Assembly: GCF_030068445.1 (NCBI RefSeq)
Contig: NZ_JAQPOK010000094.1
Location: 1 to 42,905, forward strand
From: Roseofilum halophilum BLCC-M91
Lineage (GTDB): Bacteria; Cyanobacteriota; Cyanobacteriia; Cyanobacteriales; Desertifilaceae
Direction: 5' to 3'
DNA: 42,905 nt
Shown here: positions 17,138 through 26,052 of the stretch, piece after piece
Position numbering within the stretch: the stretch's first letter is position 1
How the letters are laid out: the number at the start of each line of letters is the position of its first letter
Made by a program: the position numbers and the translations under genes
The notes under the pieces: generated by a model
What the model was told of the DNA's origin: nothing
What the model saw: only the letters and a program-made list of their open reading frames with translations
Database searches by the model: none

Positions 17138-17497
17138 ATGGCATCCCAACAGGTTCCCCAAGAAGTCGTCGATCAAGTGGCTGAATATTTCAGTGTTCTC
17201 TCAGAACCCATGCGCCTAAAGCTTTTAAACCTATTGCGCGAGCGCGAGCAATGCGTACAAGAGCTAGTGGAAGCAACCCAAACCAGTCAAGCGAATGTCT
17301 CCAAACATCTCAAACTGATGTTACAAGCGGGCATTCTGCAACGACGGGCAGAAGGAACATCAGCTTACTATAGCGTTAAAGATGAATTAATCTTTGAATT
17401 ATGTAATTTAGTCTGCGATCGCCTCGCCAGTCGCATCGAACAGCAAGCCCGTCAATTCCGAGATTTTAGCATGACGGGCAAACAACTCGTGTCCTAG
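17138..17497 (+). CDS. ArsR-family winged-helix transcriptional regulator
   Basis: 119 residues from ATG 17138; the reading frame is open to 17093 but family members begin near MASQQVPQEVVDQV. The winged-helix core is clear: LSEPMRLKLLNLLRE, recognition helix TSQANVSKHLKLMLQAG, wing RRAEGTSAYYSV. The DNA-binding helix region has one Cys (EQCVQEL) in place of the two-Cys ELCVCDL motif of arsenic sensors, and the classical C-terminal His/Asp zinc site of SmtB is not evident, so a metal-sensing role is doubtful. Probably a homodimeric repressor; target unknown. Convergent with the GerMN gene, with stop codons 10 bp apart. Confidence 0.88.
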   Translation: MASQQVPQEVVDQVAEYFSVLSEPMRLKLLNLLREREQCVQELVEATQTSQANVSKHLKLMLQAGILQRRAEGTSAYYSVKDELIFELCNLVCDRLASRIEQQARQFRDFSMTGKQLVS

Positions 17498-17501
17498 AAG
17501 G

Positions 17502-17517
17502 CTCTCTTAGAGAGCAA
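17502..17517. terminator. Possible small hairpin between convergent genes
   Basis: GCTCTCT and AGAGAGC form a short inverted repeat that overlaps the last codons of the GerMN gene, just after the ArsR-type gene's stop. There is no T-run on either side, so it is at best a weak terminator for both directions. Confidence 0.25.
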
Positions 17518-18103
17518 ATTCCTGGTCATAGATTGCACGAGTCATCGGTTGCTGAATTTCTAAGCCTCCACCGCCTAAATATTCTAAGGGTTCGCCTTCG
17601 ACTGAGAGCCAAACGGGAGCCTCTGGGTCTAAACTCGTAGCCGTATACAAAATTTGCCCTAATCGTCCCATCATCGAGGCGCTACCGCCTCCAGTCGTGA
17701 ATTCCTGGGAAATATTCAGGTGAATACCATCTGCTCTTTCCTCCAAGCTTAACAAGGTTGTGCCTGGGGGGATGGTGCTGGCCAGTTCGGGATCGGCGGG
17801 AGCTTCTAAAACCGCCTTCAAGGCAAGGGTTAACTGCTCTTGCGATGACCCAACAGTTTTCATTTGCACGGGAGTAGAGACCAATTCCAAAGCATTCCCC
17901 GTATCTTGGAGCCAATAAGCTTGAGGCGTATTGTTTGCCGATGGAGTGGGTTGGACTTCCTCCAGGATGGAAGAGGAACTATTGGGGGCCTGCATAGACC
18001 GGATCATCCACCAGGCTGTACCCCCTCCAGTCCCTAAAATTAAGGCTGATAGTCCAACGACTAGGCCGATATGAATACCGCGATTTTGTTTATGTTGTTC
18101 CAT
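17507..18103 (-). CDS. GerMN-domain membrane-anchored protein
   Basis: 198 residues from ATG 18101-18103 (the longer in-frame start at 18178 adds a residue run that does not fit a signal anchor). A single N-terminal membrane segment ~11-33 (IGLVVGLSALILGTGGG) is followed by a Ser-rich linker and a GerMN domain ~75-185, with LTLALKAVLEAPADPE and the segment DGIHLNISQEFTTGGGSA typical of the family. First described in spore germination proteins, the domain is common in cyanobacteria with unknown function, probably periplasmic. Separated from the upstream DUF2993 gene by 179 bp with a heptamer array. Confidence 0.82.
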   Translation of the reverse strand: MEQHKQNRGIHIGLVVGLSALILGTGGGTAWWMIRSMQAPNSSSSILEEVQPTPSANNTPQAYWLQDTGNALELVSTPVQMKTVGSSQEQLTLALKAVLEAPADPELASTIPPGTTLLSLEERADGIHLNISQEFTTGGGSASMMGRLGQILYTATSLDPEAPVWLSVEGEPLEYLGGGGLEIQQPMTRAIYDQEFAL

Positions 18104-18222
18104 AATTACCGTCCTTATTGAGTTGCGCGATTTTGAATAGGGTAGGCAAGAGGTAAGAGGGGAAGAGGCAAAAGGCAAAAAACAAAAGGCTACCTGCCTG
18201 TCGGCTAGGATAAACCTGGTTT

Positions 18223-18255
18223 ACCCATGACCCATGACCCATGACCCATGACCCA
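18223..18255. repeat. Heptanucleotide tandem repeat, ACCCATG x4
   Basis: Four exact ACCCATG units followed by a partial fifth (ACCCA), in the 179 bp gap between the GerMN and DUF2993 genes. One base per unit separates it from the CCCATTA array at 16976. Confidence 0.9.
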
Positions 18256-18282
18256 CATAATGATATGGATCGAGGTTGACTC

Positions 18283-19116
18283 CTATGTATCAGGATCGTC
18301 TGAAGGGTTAAGGGGTGGCTGAACTCTGAGAAATCCAGCCATTTCCAGTTGACCGGGAATAACCTGTATCTGCAATAGGCGCAGGATTACGGAGTTAGAT
18401 TCCAGGGTGCGGAGGTCAAATTGTTCGCGAACTCCCTCTTGAATGAGATCGATAACCAGGGGAGGAACCGGTTCTTGGTTGACGGTGACCTCCAGATCGA
18501 CAAGTTCTAAACCCCACCCTTTTATGATATTGAAACCCGATTCAACGGCAAGGGCCAGTTCAAAGGGCTGGGATGGGGGTTCAGGGTCTGGGTTTGGGAG
18601 TTGCACGAGTTCGACTTGCAGTCGTATGCGGTTGTCCAAAAAGGTAATTTCTGGGTTAACGATACGATAGCGCTCCAGTTGAGCTGCGGCTACACGAGGG
18701 AGGGAGGAGATAGCCAGTTGGCGCAGGCGATCGCTCATTTGGGGAGAACTCAACCACTGGTTGAGCGCTGTATCCGTGAACCCAACCCGAATTCCCCCTT
18801 GTAATGGTCGCTCCAGAAAGGAAAAACCGGGGCCCTCTCTGAAATTATCTGGGTTGATGTCAATGGCATCGGTTTCTATCTCTAGTATAGCCATTTGTAA
18901 ATCAGGGGTGAGCCAAATCCCTCTCCCGGCAATTCTCACCCGTTCCACTTGACCCTGTAAGAGTCGGTGAACTGGAGCGTTATCGACCCGCACTTGCCAA
19001 GTGTTTGCCTCATCGAAGGTCGATTTGAGGAAAGATTGGGTGATTCGATCCACCAATAACCCAGAGGGCGATCCCACCAGGAGTAAACTGGACAAGAGGA
19101 TAGTTAAGGCTTCCAT
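18283..19116 (-). CDS. DUF2993 / LmeA-family phospholipid-binding-like protein
   Basis: 277 residues from ATG 19114-19116. Begins with a hydrophobic stretch (LTILLSSLLLVGSPSGLLV) that may be a signal or anchor. The body has the family's features: VDNAPVHRLLQGQVERVRI, GRGIWLTPDLQMAILEIETD, ISSLPRVAAAQLERY. DUF2993 is named for mycobacterial LmeA, which binds phospholipid in the periplasm; cyanobacterial members are uncharacterised. Probably extracytoplasmic and membrane-associated. Confidence 0.82.
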   Translation of the reverse strand: MEALTILLSSLLLVGSPSGLLVDRITQSFLKSTFDEANTWQVRVDNAPVHRLLQGQVERVRIAGRGIWLTPDLQMAILEIETDAIDINPDNFREGPGFSFLERPLQGGIRVGFTDTALNQWLSSPQMSDRLRQLAISSLPRVAAAQLERYRIVNPEITFLDNRIRLQVELVQLPNPDPEPPSQPFELALAVESGFNIIKGWGLELVDLEVTVNQEPVPPLVIDLIQEGVREQFDLRTLESNSVILRLLQIQVIPGQLEMAGFLRVQPPLNPSDDPDT

Positions 19117-19191
19117 AACTGCGTGTTTGTAAGGGGGAGTAAGGGTTGTTGATGTTATACAATGGGCGAGCAGTTTTGAGCCTGGGTCTTG

Positions 19192-19374
19192 ATGAAAAAT
19201 TTAGATTTAAATCGGATTCTTCGCAATGCGGTGATTACGGCGTTTTTAGCCTATGGCTCCATGAGTTTTTGGACTGAGGCCCATTGGTCGATGTTCCTTT
19301 GGGGGGCGGCGATTGGAGGATTGGTGGAGTTAGGATTTCAAGCTGGGCGCGATCGCCAGCCTCCTACTCCTTAA
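19192..19374 (+). CDS. Small membrane protein, 60 residues
   Basis: ATG 19192 (an in-frame TTG lies one codon earlier). One to two short hydrophobic stretches: NAVITAFLAYGSMSFW and WSMFLWGAAIGGLVELGF, consistent with a small inner-membrane protein; the C-terminus is polar. Family not recognised. Its end overlaps the end of the convergent histidine kinase gene by 11 bp. Divergent from the DUF2993 gene. Confidence 0.5.
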   Translation: MKNLDLNRILRNAVITAFLAYGSMSFWTEAHWSMFLWGAAIGGLVELGFQAGRDRQPPTP

Positions 19375-21604
19375 GCGCTAAAGGTTCAACCAATTCCAAA
19401 ATTTTATCTAACCGATAATTTTTAGCCAATTCCCTAATCTGCTCTCGACTGTGGCTCTCCGACTCAGGAAACTCCTTGAGCAGCTCAATAACTTGCTCAT
19501 CATCTGCTTCACAGCAGGCTTGATACAATTTTTTTAGCCAGGACAAAGAGAGAGATTCCATTGATTTCCGCAAGTTATCCAACGACTCTAGAGACCCCCC
19601 AGAAACGCTAATGATTTCTGCTTCTTCTGTCTGCATATTTAACGTAATCTCCACCCCATCGGATGCTCTTTGGAACGGCAGAATTACCGTTACTGTTGTC
19701 CCCCTACCCACCTGACTTTGAACCCTAATTTCCCCCTCCATTTGTCGTACCAACTTTTTACACATAGGCAATCCTAATCCCATCCCTTCCTGAAAATCTC
19801 CACTTTTGAAATGACGTGAAAAGGGTTCAAATAGATGCTCTAACTCTTGGGGTTCAATTCCACATCCTGTATCTTCAATTTCCCATTGAATCCAATCAAT
19901 TTCTGATAATTCCGGATTAAAATAATCGGGAAATTTTATTGATTTTCTATCCTCCTCTGGCTCAAATCGAGTGACTTTTATTTTGATCTCACCTTTCTCA
20001 GTAAATTTAATCGAGTTATCCAGTAAGTAATTGAAAATTTTACCTAACCAGTAAGGATCGGTTTGAATAAAACGAGGAACTTGGGGAGAAACTTGGGAAA
20101 CTAATGATAAGTTTTTGCGATTGAATCGAGTCTTAAAATTCGATAATAATTCTTCTAAGAATTCTGAAACCGAGATCGCACTAATGCATCGGGATTGATC
20201 CCTATCATCCTTTTTAGAGAGCGAAATTACATCGTTGATCAATTCTAGGAGTTTATATCCACTACTATAAATTTGTGCCAATAGAGATTTTTGTGATTCT
20301 GCGATTCCCGGATCTTCCACTAGCACTTGACTAAATCCCAAAATACTATTTAAAGGCGTTCTCAGTTCATGACTCATCTGACTGATAAACTCACTTTTAA
20401 CTTGATTGGCTTTTTCTGCCCTTTGATTGGCTTGCTTGAGTTGAGCGACTTTAATTTTTAACTGTTCATTGATCGTTTCTAGTTCTTGGAAAGAGTGGTT
20501 CAATTTTTTTGTCATCACATTGAACGTCATCGCCAGAGTACCTATTTCGTCTTTACTCAGCACGGGTACATGACAGTTGAGATCCCCTTGAGAAATCTTG
20601 ATAGCAGCTTTCGATATTTGAGAAATGGGTTGGACTAATTTGCGAGTTACGATATAAATAATCGTTAATATTATCACCAAAAACAAGCATCCAATGAGTA
20701 AAATTTGGCGAGCGAGTCTTTCGGCTAAAGCAAAGGCTGTTTGTTGGGGAATTTCTGCGACCAAACCCATATTTTTATCTTCCAACCACCGATAAAATCC
20801 TAAGACTGGAATCTGTTGATGATTTTTATATAGACCCGATCCATTTATTCCTTCAAGAACAGAGTTGATTGCTAAACTATTAATTTGGATGTTTTCATGT
20901 TCATTTTCTAAGTGTAGAGAGTTGACAAATGTATTTCTGCCGCTAATTCGACCAATTAAGTATAATCTGCTATTATTAAAATCTTCCTCTTTATGGATGA
21001 CGTTATCGACTTCTGCTAAATCTAATTCAATGGAAAGATAAGCAATTTTCTGATTATTTTTATAAATTGGAGTGACTAATGTAATGGCTTTATTTTTGGT
21101 GATAATAGAGTTATAAAATATGGGATTGATGGTGTCTTTTGGGTTGGTGATATAAGTGGTCAAGTGTCCTAATGGCTGGTAGGTTCTTTCTAGGACAGAA
21201 TTGGTCGAGATTAGGACAATTCCTTGATTACTGACGATAGAGACGATTTTAATATTCGATTTGACTTGAGTGATGGTGTTTAAGATATTTTTAATTTCTT
21301 CATGGACTCGATCGGGTTCAAAACTGGGATCTAGCGGAGGGTTAATAAAACGGTCTGTTTTGGCGATTATTTCTGGGAACTGAGCTAATAAGAAAACATC
21401 TTGAATTTGGAGAGAAAACCATTGATTTATTTCATGTTCTTTGAGGGAAACTGCTAATCTAAGTTGATCGATCACTGATTGTTTTAGGGAAGAACGGGCT
21501 AGGATATAAGCGCTTCCGGCGACTAGAACAATGATCAAAAAGGAGACACTTGAATAATAAAATGCAAGTTTTCTCAGGAGACTTTTTTCAAAGAAACGAA
21601 TCAT
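19364..21604 (-). CDS. Membrane histidine kinase: Cache-type sensor, HAMP, HisKA, HATPase, C-terminal module
   Basis: 746 residues from ATG 21602-21604 (an in-frame TTG at 21619 is less likely). TM1 ~18-38, extracytoplasmic sensor ~45-295 of probable double-Cache type, TM2 ~300-325, HAMP ~326-380, coiled coil, HisKA with His in [15 protein letters not shown] (about residue 415), HATPase to ~660 (DTGCGI, GMGLGL). There is no receiver domain. A helical module follows at ~685-746 (SWLKKLYQACCEADDEQVI) that also ends two other kinases here. The gene is AT-rich, especially the sensor, compared with selO upstream. It follows selO by 96 bp on the same strand. The cognate response regulator is not obvious. 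Confidence 0.88.
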   Translation of the reverse strand: MIRFFEKSLLRKLAFYYSSVSFLIIVLVAGSAYILARSSLKQSVIDQLRLAVSLKEHEINQWFSLQIQDVFLLAQFPEIIAKTDRFINPPLDPSFEPDRVHEEIKNILNTITQVKSNIKIVSIVSNQGIVLISTNSVLERTYQPLGHLTTYITNPKDTINPIFYNSIITKNKAITLVTPIYKNNQKIAYLSIELDLAEVDNVIHKEEDFNNSRLYLIGRISGRNTFVNSLHLENEHENIQINSLAINSVLEGINGSGLYKNHQQIPVLGFYRWLEDKNMGLVAEIPQQTAFALAERLARQILLIGCLFLVIILTIIYIVTRKLVQPISQISKAAIKISQGDLNCHVPVLSKDEIGTLAMTFNVMTKKLNHSFQELETINEQLKIKVAQLKQANQRAEKANQVKSEFISQMSHELRTPLNSILGFSQVLVEDPGIAESQKSLLAQIYSSGYKLLELINDVISLSKKDDRDQSRCISAISVSEFLEELLSNFKTRFNRKNLSLVSQVSPQVPRFIQTDPYWLGKIFNYLLDNSIKFTEKGEIKIKVTRFEPEEDRKSIKFPDYFNPELSEIDWIQWEIEDTGCGIEPQELEHLFEPFSRHFKSGDFQEGMGLGLPMCKKLVRQMEGEIRVQSQVGRGTTVTVILPFQRASDGVEITLNMQTEEAEIISVSGGSLESLDNLRKSMESLSLSWLKKLYQACCEADDEQVIELLKEFPESESHSREQIRELAKNYRLDKILELVEPLALKE

Positions 21605-21700
21605 AATAATGAAACTCAAAAGCCATGGATTTGAAGGTTAAGAATAGAGGGAGTATCTAGTAAATAAAACATCAATTTCTCAGCTATATTACGGAAGTTT

Positions 21701-23146
21701 TTAATGTTGAAGTTGTTGTAAAAAATCAATCAGGGGTTGCCAATTATCATCAACCATAATTGAATTCCACATGGCTTCGATCGCCGGTCTTAAGAGATCG
21801 ACTGTCGGATTCGCCTTTTGCAGGCGATCGCCCATCTCAGCTAACTGTTCTTCCGAGTTTCGACCTAATATCCTATGATACAGGATTTTCCAAGCCTGCC
21901 ATATATGACTGGGGCCAGCACTAGCCCAGTTGGGAATCCGATCGATTTGTGTTGACCAACTGGGATCGAAGCAATCCCGAAGACCGATAAAAAATTGTGG
22001 GTATCCTTTTTGTGTATCTTTGAGTAGTTTTACAGTTAGTTCGATCAACTCTTGGGCTTCAGATTCCTGGACTCGATGGGCTTCCAACCCTAAACGACGT
22101 AACATTAATTGTCGATAAGCCTGTTCATAATGAACATTAAATTGCTCTAAACTCTCTTTCATGGCCGTTTTAGGCACAACTTTACTCAGAGCCACACTGA
22201 GCAGTTCTAAATTCAGTTGACATACCAGGGGTTGATTGCCATAACTGTAGCGTCCTGAATAGTCGAAATAGGCGGCGGTAAAATTGGGGTCGTAATGGGG
22301 AATAAAGGCATAGGGGCCATAGTCGAAACTTTCACCGGTAATGGACATATTATCGGTATTTAAGACCCCATGACAAAAGCCTGCGGCCATCCATTGGGCG
22401 GCGAGTTGGGCGACTCGTTGCACCAGTCGATCGTAAAATCGGATGTAGCGCTCTGGTGCGGGTTCAGGTTTGACTAAGGGGAAGGGAGCGGGATAATACT
22501 GTTCGATGACATGATCTAAGAGTTGGGTAATTAAATCCGATCGCTCGAAATATCGCAGTCTTTCAAATGTGCCAAAGCGGATATGGGAGCGACTCCAGCG
22601 TACCATCACGCACGATCGCGTCGGAGAGGGTTCATCCCCTCGCCATAAAGACTCTCCCGTTTCGATAAGACTCAAACAGCGAGAGGTGGTAACCCCCAAG
22701 CGATGGAGCATTTCCCCGGCTAAGACTTCCCGTACTCCCCCTTTGAGGGTTAACCGGCCATCTGCGCCCCTAGAATAGGGAGTCATGCCCGATCCTTTTG
22801 TGCCAAAATCATACAGTTGGCCATCCACTGCTCGCACCTGGCCATACAAAAACCCCCGACCGTCACCTAACCAGGGGTTGTATTCTCCAAATTGATAGCC
22901 ATGATACCGGAGGGCTAAACAGGGGAGAGAGCTGTTAAATTTACCGAAGAAGCCGATAAAATGGCGATCGCTCACCTGGTGGGGATCGAGTCCCATTTGC
23001 GGCAAGAGATCGTCATTACGCCATCGCAAAATATGTTCGGGAAATTTGGTGGCTGCTACGGGATCGTAATAATCATCCCCTAAGTTTTCTAGGGCACTTT
23101 CATAGTGCAAACTCAAAAAAGGATTGTTATCTACCGTGTTCGTCAT
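21701..23146 (-). CDS. selO: Protein adenylyltransferase SelO (YdiU, UPF0061)
   Basis: 481 residues, about the length of the E. coli protein. SelO is a pseudokinase that transfers AMP from ATP onto Ser, Thr or Tyr residues of target proteins, linked to redox stress. Motifs: [59 protein letters not shown], and [20 protein letters not shown] with the metal-binding Asn/Asp. The C-terminus ends ...[10 protein letters not shown] and contains no Cys or selenocysteine tail of the kind found in many relatives. It begins 25 bp after the rsh stop, on the same strand, which suggests that the two are transcribed together. Confidence 0.93.
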   Translation of the reverse strand: MTNTVDNNPFLSLHYESALENLGDDYYDPVAATKFPEHILRWRNDDLLPQMGLDPHQVSDRHFIGFFGKFNSSLPCLALRYHGYQFGEYNPWLGDGRGFLYGQVRAVDGQLYDFGTKGSGMTPYSRGADGRLTLKGGVREVLAGEMLHRLGVTTSRCLSLIETGESLWRGDEPSPTRSCVMVRWSRSHIRFGTFERLRYFERSDLITQLLDHVIEQYYPAPFPLVKPEPAPERYIRFYDRLVQRVAQLAAQWMAAGFCHGVLNTDNMSITGESFDYGPYAFIPHYDPNFTAAYFDYSGRYSYGNQPLVCQLNLELLSVALSKVVPKTAMKESLEQFNVHYEQAYRQLMLRRLGLEAHRVQESEAQELIELTVKLLKDTQKGYPQFFIGLRDCFDPSWSTQIDRIPNWASAGPSHIWQAWKILYHRILGRNSEEQLAEMGDRLQKANPTVDLLRPAIEAMWNSIMVDDNWQPLIDFLQQLQH

Positions 23147-23171
23147 TACTGTTCCTGATTATTGCCCTCTC

Positions 23172-25469
23172 CTATTCTGACTCAGAATCGCCCTCTTCTG
23201 CTTGTCCCACACGACGAATATTGAGAACATCGCTCATATTGCGGATTTGAGTAAACACGGATTCCAATTGGGGGCGATCGCGAATTTCCATGCCTAAGTT
23301 AATCACGGCCGGTTTTCCCGTCTGGGTTTTCACGTCCACATTCCGCACATTGATCCCTTGGTCGCTTAACCGGGAGAGAATATCCTTAAGAATGCCTACC
23401 CGGTCAATGGTTTGGATTTGCACTTGCACAATATAAGTCATAGCAGTGGGCGCATTTTTATGCTTCTTGCCATTCCAACTGACGGGGATCAGGCGATCGC
23501 CCTCCACATGCTCCACATTTTGACAGCCTTGGCGATGAATGGAAATCCCTCGCCCTCTGGTTACCACACCAATAATTAGCTCTCCCGGAATCGGATTACA
23601 GCATCCAGCCAGATAATAGAGTAACCCTTCAATTCCCACAATCGGAGAATGGCGATCCTCAGTCGGAGAGTGAGTCCCAGAAGATGAGGATGGAATCACC
23701 GCCTCACCTTTGAGTCCTTGCTTATCATGGTGATGATCCGGTTCTAGGGGTTGAGTGGCACGAATGGCATCCCGGAGACGGTTGACCACCAAATTTAAGG
23801 TCAGCTCGCCATACCCCAAAGCGGCTAACAGATCGTCCACCGAGTGATAATTACACCGTTCTACCACCCAATGCATGGGTTGAGATTTCAGCAGGGCTTC
23901 AAATCCCGGTTTACCCATTTCTTTTTCCAGCAGTTCCCGACCTCTAGCAATATTTTCGTCTCGATGCGATCGCTTGTACCATTGACGAATCCGGTTCCGC
24001 GCTCCTGCGGTTTTGACAAAATTGAGCCAATCTAAACTGGGATGGCTATTTTTTTGCGTCAAAATTTCCACAATATCGCCATTTTTCAACACCGTACTTA
24101 AAGGAACCATGCGCCCATTCACCCTGGCTCCAGCGCAATGGTTCCCCACTTCCGAATGGATGCGATAGGCAAAATCCACCGTTGACGATCCTGAAGTCAG
24201 GGACAGCACATCCCCACGGGGGGTGAACACATAAACATCATCTTCAAATAGATTATCCTTGATACTCTCCAGATATTCCTGAGCATCCTTGAGATCGTTT
24301 TGCCAATCGAGCAATTGACGGAGCCAAGTAAATTTTTCATCCGCATCCGTCATTTGGCTATAGTTCGATCCCCCTTCCTTATATTTCCAATGGGCTGCAA
24401 TCCCATATTCTGCCACCTGATGCATTTCCTGGGTACGGATTTGCACTTCTAGGGGCCGACCTGTGGGGCCAATCACCCCCGTATGCAAGGATTGATAGCG
24501 GTTAGGTTTGGGCAGGCCAATATAGTCCTTAAATCGACCGGGGATCGGTCGGAAGGAGTCATGAACGATCGCCAGAGCGCGATAGCATTGGTCATGGCTT
24601 TGGGTAATCATGCGAATCCCCGCAATATCGAAAATTTCGTGAAATTCCTTTTGCTGCTGTTGCATTTTGCGATAAATGCCATACAGATGTTTGGGACGGC
24701 CGCTAATTTCTACGTTGTCGATCCCAATCTGTTCCAGGCGAATCTGTAAAACCTCTATCACATTATCGAGACGACTTTCCCGGTCTGCTCGCTTTTCTGC
24801 CACCAGGCATTGCACTTCCCGATAGGACAGGGGTTCCAAATACTTAAAGGCTAGGTCTTCGAGTTCCCATTTGATCCGCCCGATCCCCAAACGATTGGCT
24901 AAGGGAGCAAAGATTTCACGGGTTTCTAAGGCGATCGCCCGTTGTTTATCCTCTTTCATAAATTCTAGGGTTCGCATGTTGTGAAGTCGGTCGGCTAACT
25001 TAACCACAATCACCCGAATATCTTGGGCCATGGCCAAAAACATGCGCCGAAAGTTTTCCGCTTGCCGTTCCGTTTTGCTGGAAAATTTAAATTTGGAGAG
25101 TTTGGTTACGCCTTCCACCAAGTGGCGGACTTCTGAACCAAACCGCTCTTCTAGTTCTTCTGGGGTAACATCCGTATCTTCGACCACATCATGGAGAAAA
25201 CCGGCCGCAATCATGGGGGCACTTCCCCCAAGTTCGCGCAATAATCCTGCCACTGCGACGGGATGAGAAATATAGGCTTCTCCTGACTTTCGGTATTGCC
25301 CTTGATGAAGTTGGTAGGCAAATTCAAAGGCTTCTCGAATTAAGCGCTGATCTTCTGGGGATTGACAGACAGGGATGGGTTCAACTGGAGATTGATCTGG
25401 GTTTAAGCAGGCTGTTAACCAGTTGGGGAGAGTGAGATCGAGGGAGTTGGATTCAGTGAGCGTTTTCAT
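23172..25469 (-). CDS. spoT: Bifunctional (p)ppGpp synthetase/hydrolase (RSH)
   Basis: 765 residues from ATG 25467-25469; a GTG at 25526 is also in frame. It makes and degrades the alarmone (p)ppGpp. Order (from ATG): HD hydrolase ~40-180 with HDVVED, synthetase ~220-350 with GRPKHLYGIYRKM and the RFKD motif that marks bifunctional enzymes (RelA-only enzymes have ExDD), TGS ~410-470, helical and Cys-containing region (LAGCCNPIPGE, RQGCQNV), and C-terminal ACT ~685-760. Both active sites look intact. First gene of an apparent run with selO and the histidine kinase; divergent from the PatD-like gene. Confidence 0.95.
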   Translation of the reverse strand: MKTLTESNSLDLTLPNWLTACLNPDQSPVEPIPVCQSPEDQRLIREAFEFAYQLHQGQYRKSGEAYISHPVAVAGLLRELGGSAPMIAAGFLHDVVEDTDVTPEELEERFGSEVRHLVEGVTKLSKFKFSSKTERQAENFRRMFLAMAQDIRVIVVKLADRLHNMRTLEFMKEDKQRAIALETREIFAPLANRLGIGRIKWELEDLAFKYLEPLSYREVQCLVAEKRADRESRLDNVIEVLQIRLEQIGIDNVEISGRPKHLYGIYRKMQQQQKEFHEIFDIAGIRMITQSHDQCYRALAIVHDSFRPIPGRFKDYIGLPKPNRYQSLHTGVIGPTGRPLEVQIRTQEMHQVAEYGIAAHWKYKEGGSNYSQMTDADEKFTWLRQLLDWQNDLKDAQEYLESIKDNLFEDDVYVFTPRGDVLSLTSGSSTVDFAYRIHSEVGNHCAGARVNGRMVPLSTVLKNGDIVEILTQKNSHPSLDWLNFVKTAGARNRIRQWYKRSHRDENIARGRELLEKEMGKPGFEALLKSQPMHWVVERCNYHSVDDLLAALGYGELTLNLVVNRLRDAIRATQPLEPDHHHDKQGLKGEAVIPSSSSGTHSPTEDRHSPIVGIEGLLYYLAGCCNPIPGELIIGVVTRGRGISIHRQGCQNVEHVEGDRLIPVSWNGKKHKNAPTAMTYIVQVQIQTIDRVGILKDILSRLSDQGINVRNVDVKTQTGKPAVINLGMEIRDRPQLESVFTQIRNMSDVLNIRRVGQAEEGDSESE

Positions 25470-25689
25470 AGCGGGTGGATGTTCAGGGATGATCGATACA
25501 ATAGCGAATTTAGTCTCGGAACCCACCCAAGGGTGTTACGATTACGAGAACTCGATGATGGGAATGGAAAAATAGCTGGTGGTGGAGTTAATGCTGAGGT
25601 TTACCCTGATGTTGGGTTACCTCTAATGCTCTGTTATTTAATACTATAACTTTACACCTCTAAAAAAAGCGAGGGGATGAAAGACCCGT

Positions 25690-26052
25690 ATGTTATCGAA
25701 AGAGCATGTACAGATTTACCAGAATTTTCTGGACATTTTAAAGAAAGTTTTAATGTTGTCCACAACTGAGACGACTCCAGACCGATTAATCCCAGCTTGT
25801 GAGGAAGTTCGGGATTTTTTTGGGCAACAGATTGCACTTTTGTCTTGGGATGAACATTATCCCGTCTCTGAGATGGCGTGGCAGTCGATTCAAACGGAGA
25901 TGCATAAACAGATTAAACTATTGGTAACTGAGACTACATTTTACCAAATGAGTCGCCAGACATCGGCGAAACAGCAGAGAAAAAATAAGATCGGTAATTA
26001 TACTCAGACCTTGATTCGCTATTGTGAGATCCTGTTAGGAGCTGGGGATTAA
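25690..26052 (+). CDS. PatD-like small protein
   Basis: 120 residues, all-helical in appearance, without membrane segment. The organisation and end (IGNYTQTLIRYCEILL) resemble the PatD family named for heterocyst frequency control in Anabaena; homologues occur also in filaments without heterocysts. I base this on recall of family appearance, not on alignment. ATG 25690 is preceded by GAGGGG about 15 bases upstream. Its TAA overlaps the stop of the convergent kinase gene in the shared TTAA at 26049-26052. Confidence 0.55.
   Translation: MLSKEHVQIYQNFLDILKKVLMLSTTETTPDRLIPACEEVRDFFGQQIALLSWDEHYPVSEMAWQSIQTEMHKQIKLLVTETTFYQMSRQTSAKQQRKNKIGNYTQTLIRYCEILLGAGD

Noticed and set aside
17138-17497. 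Arsenic or zinc sensor
   Set aside because: The family fits, but the ELCVCDL pair is reduced to one Cys and the alpha-5 site is not seen.
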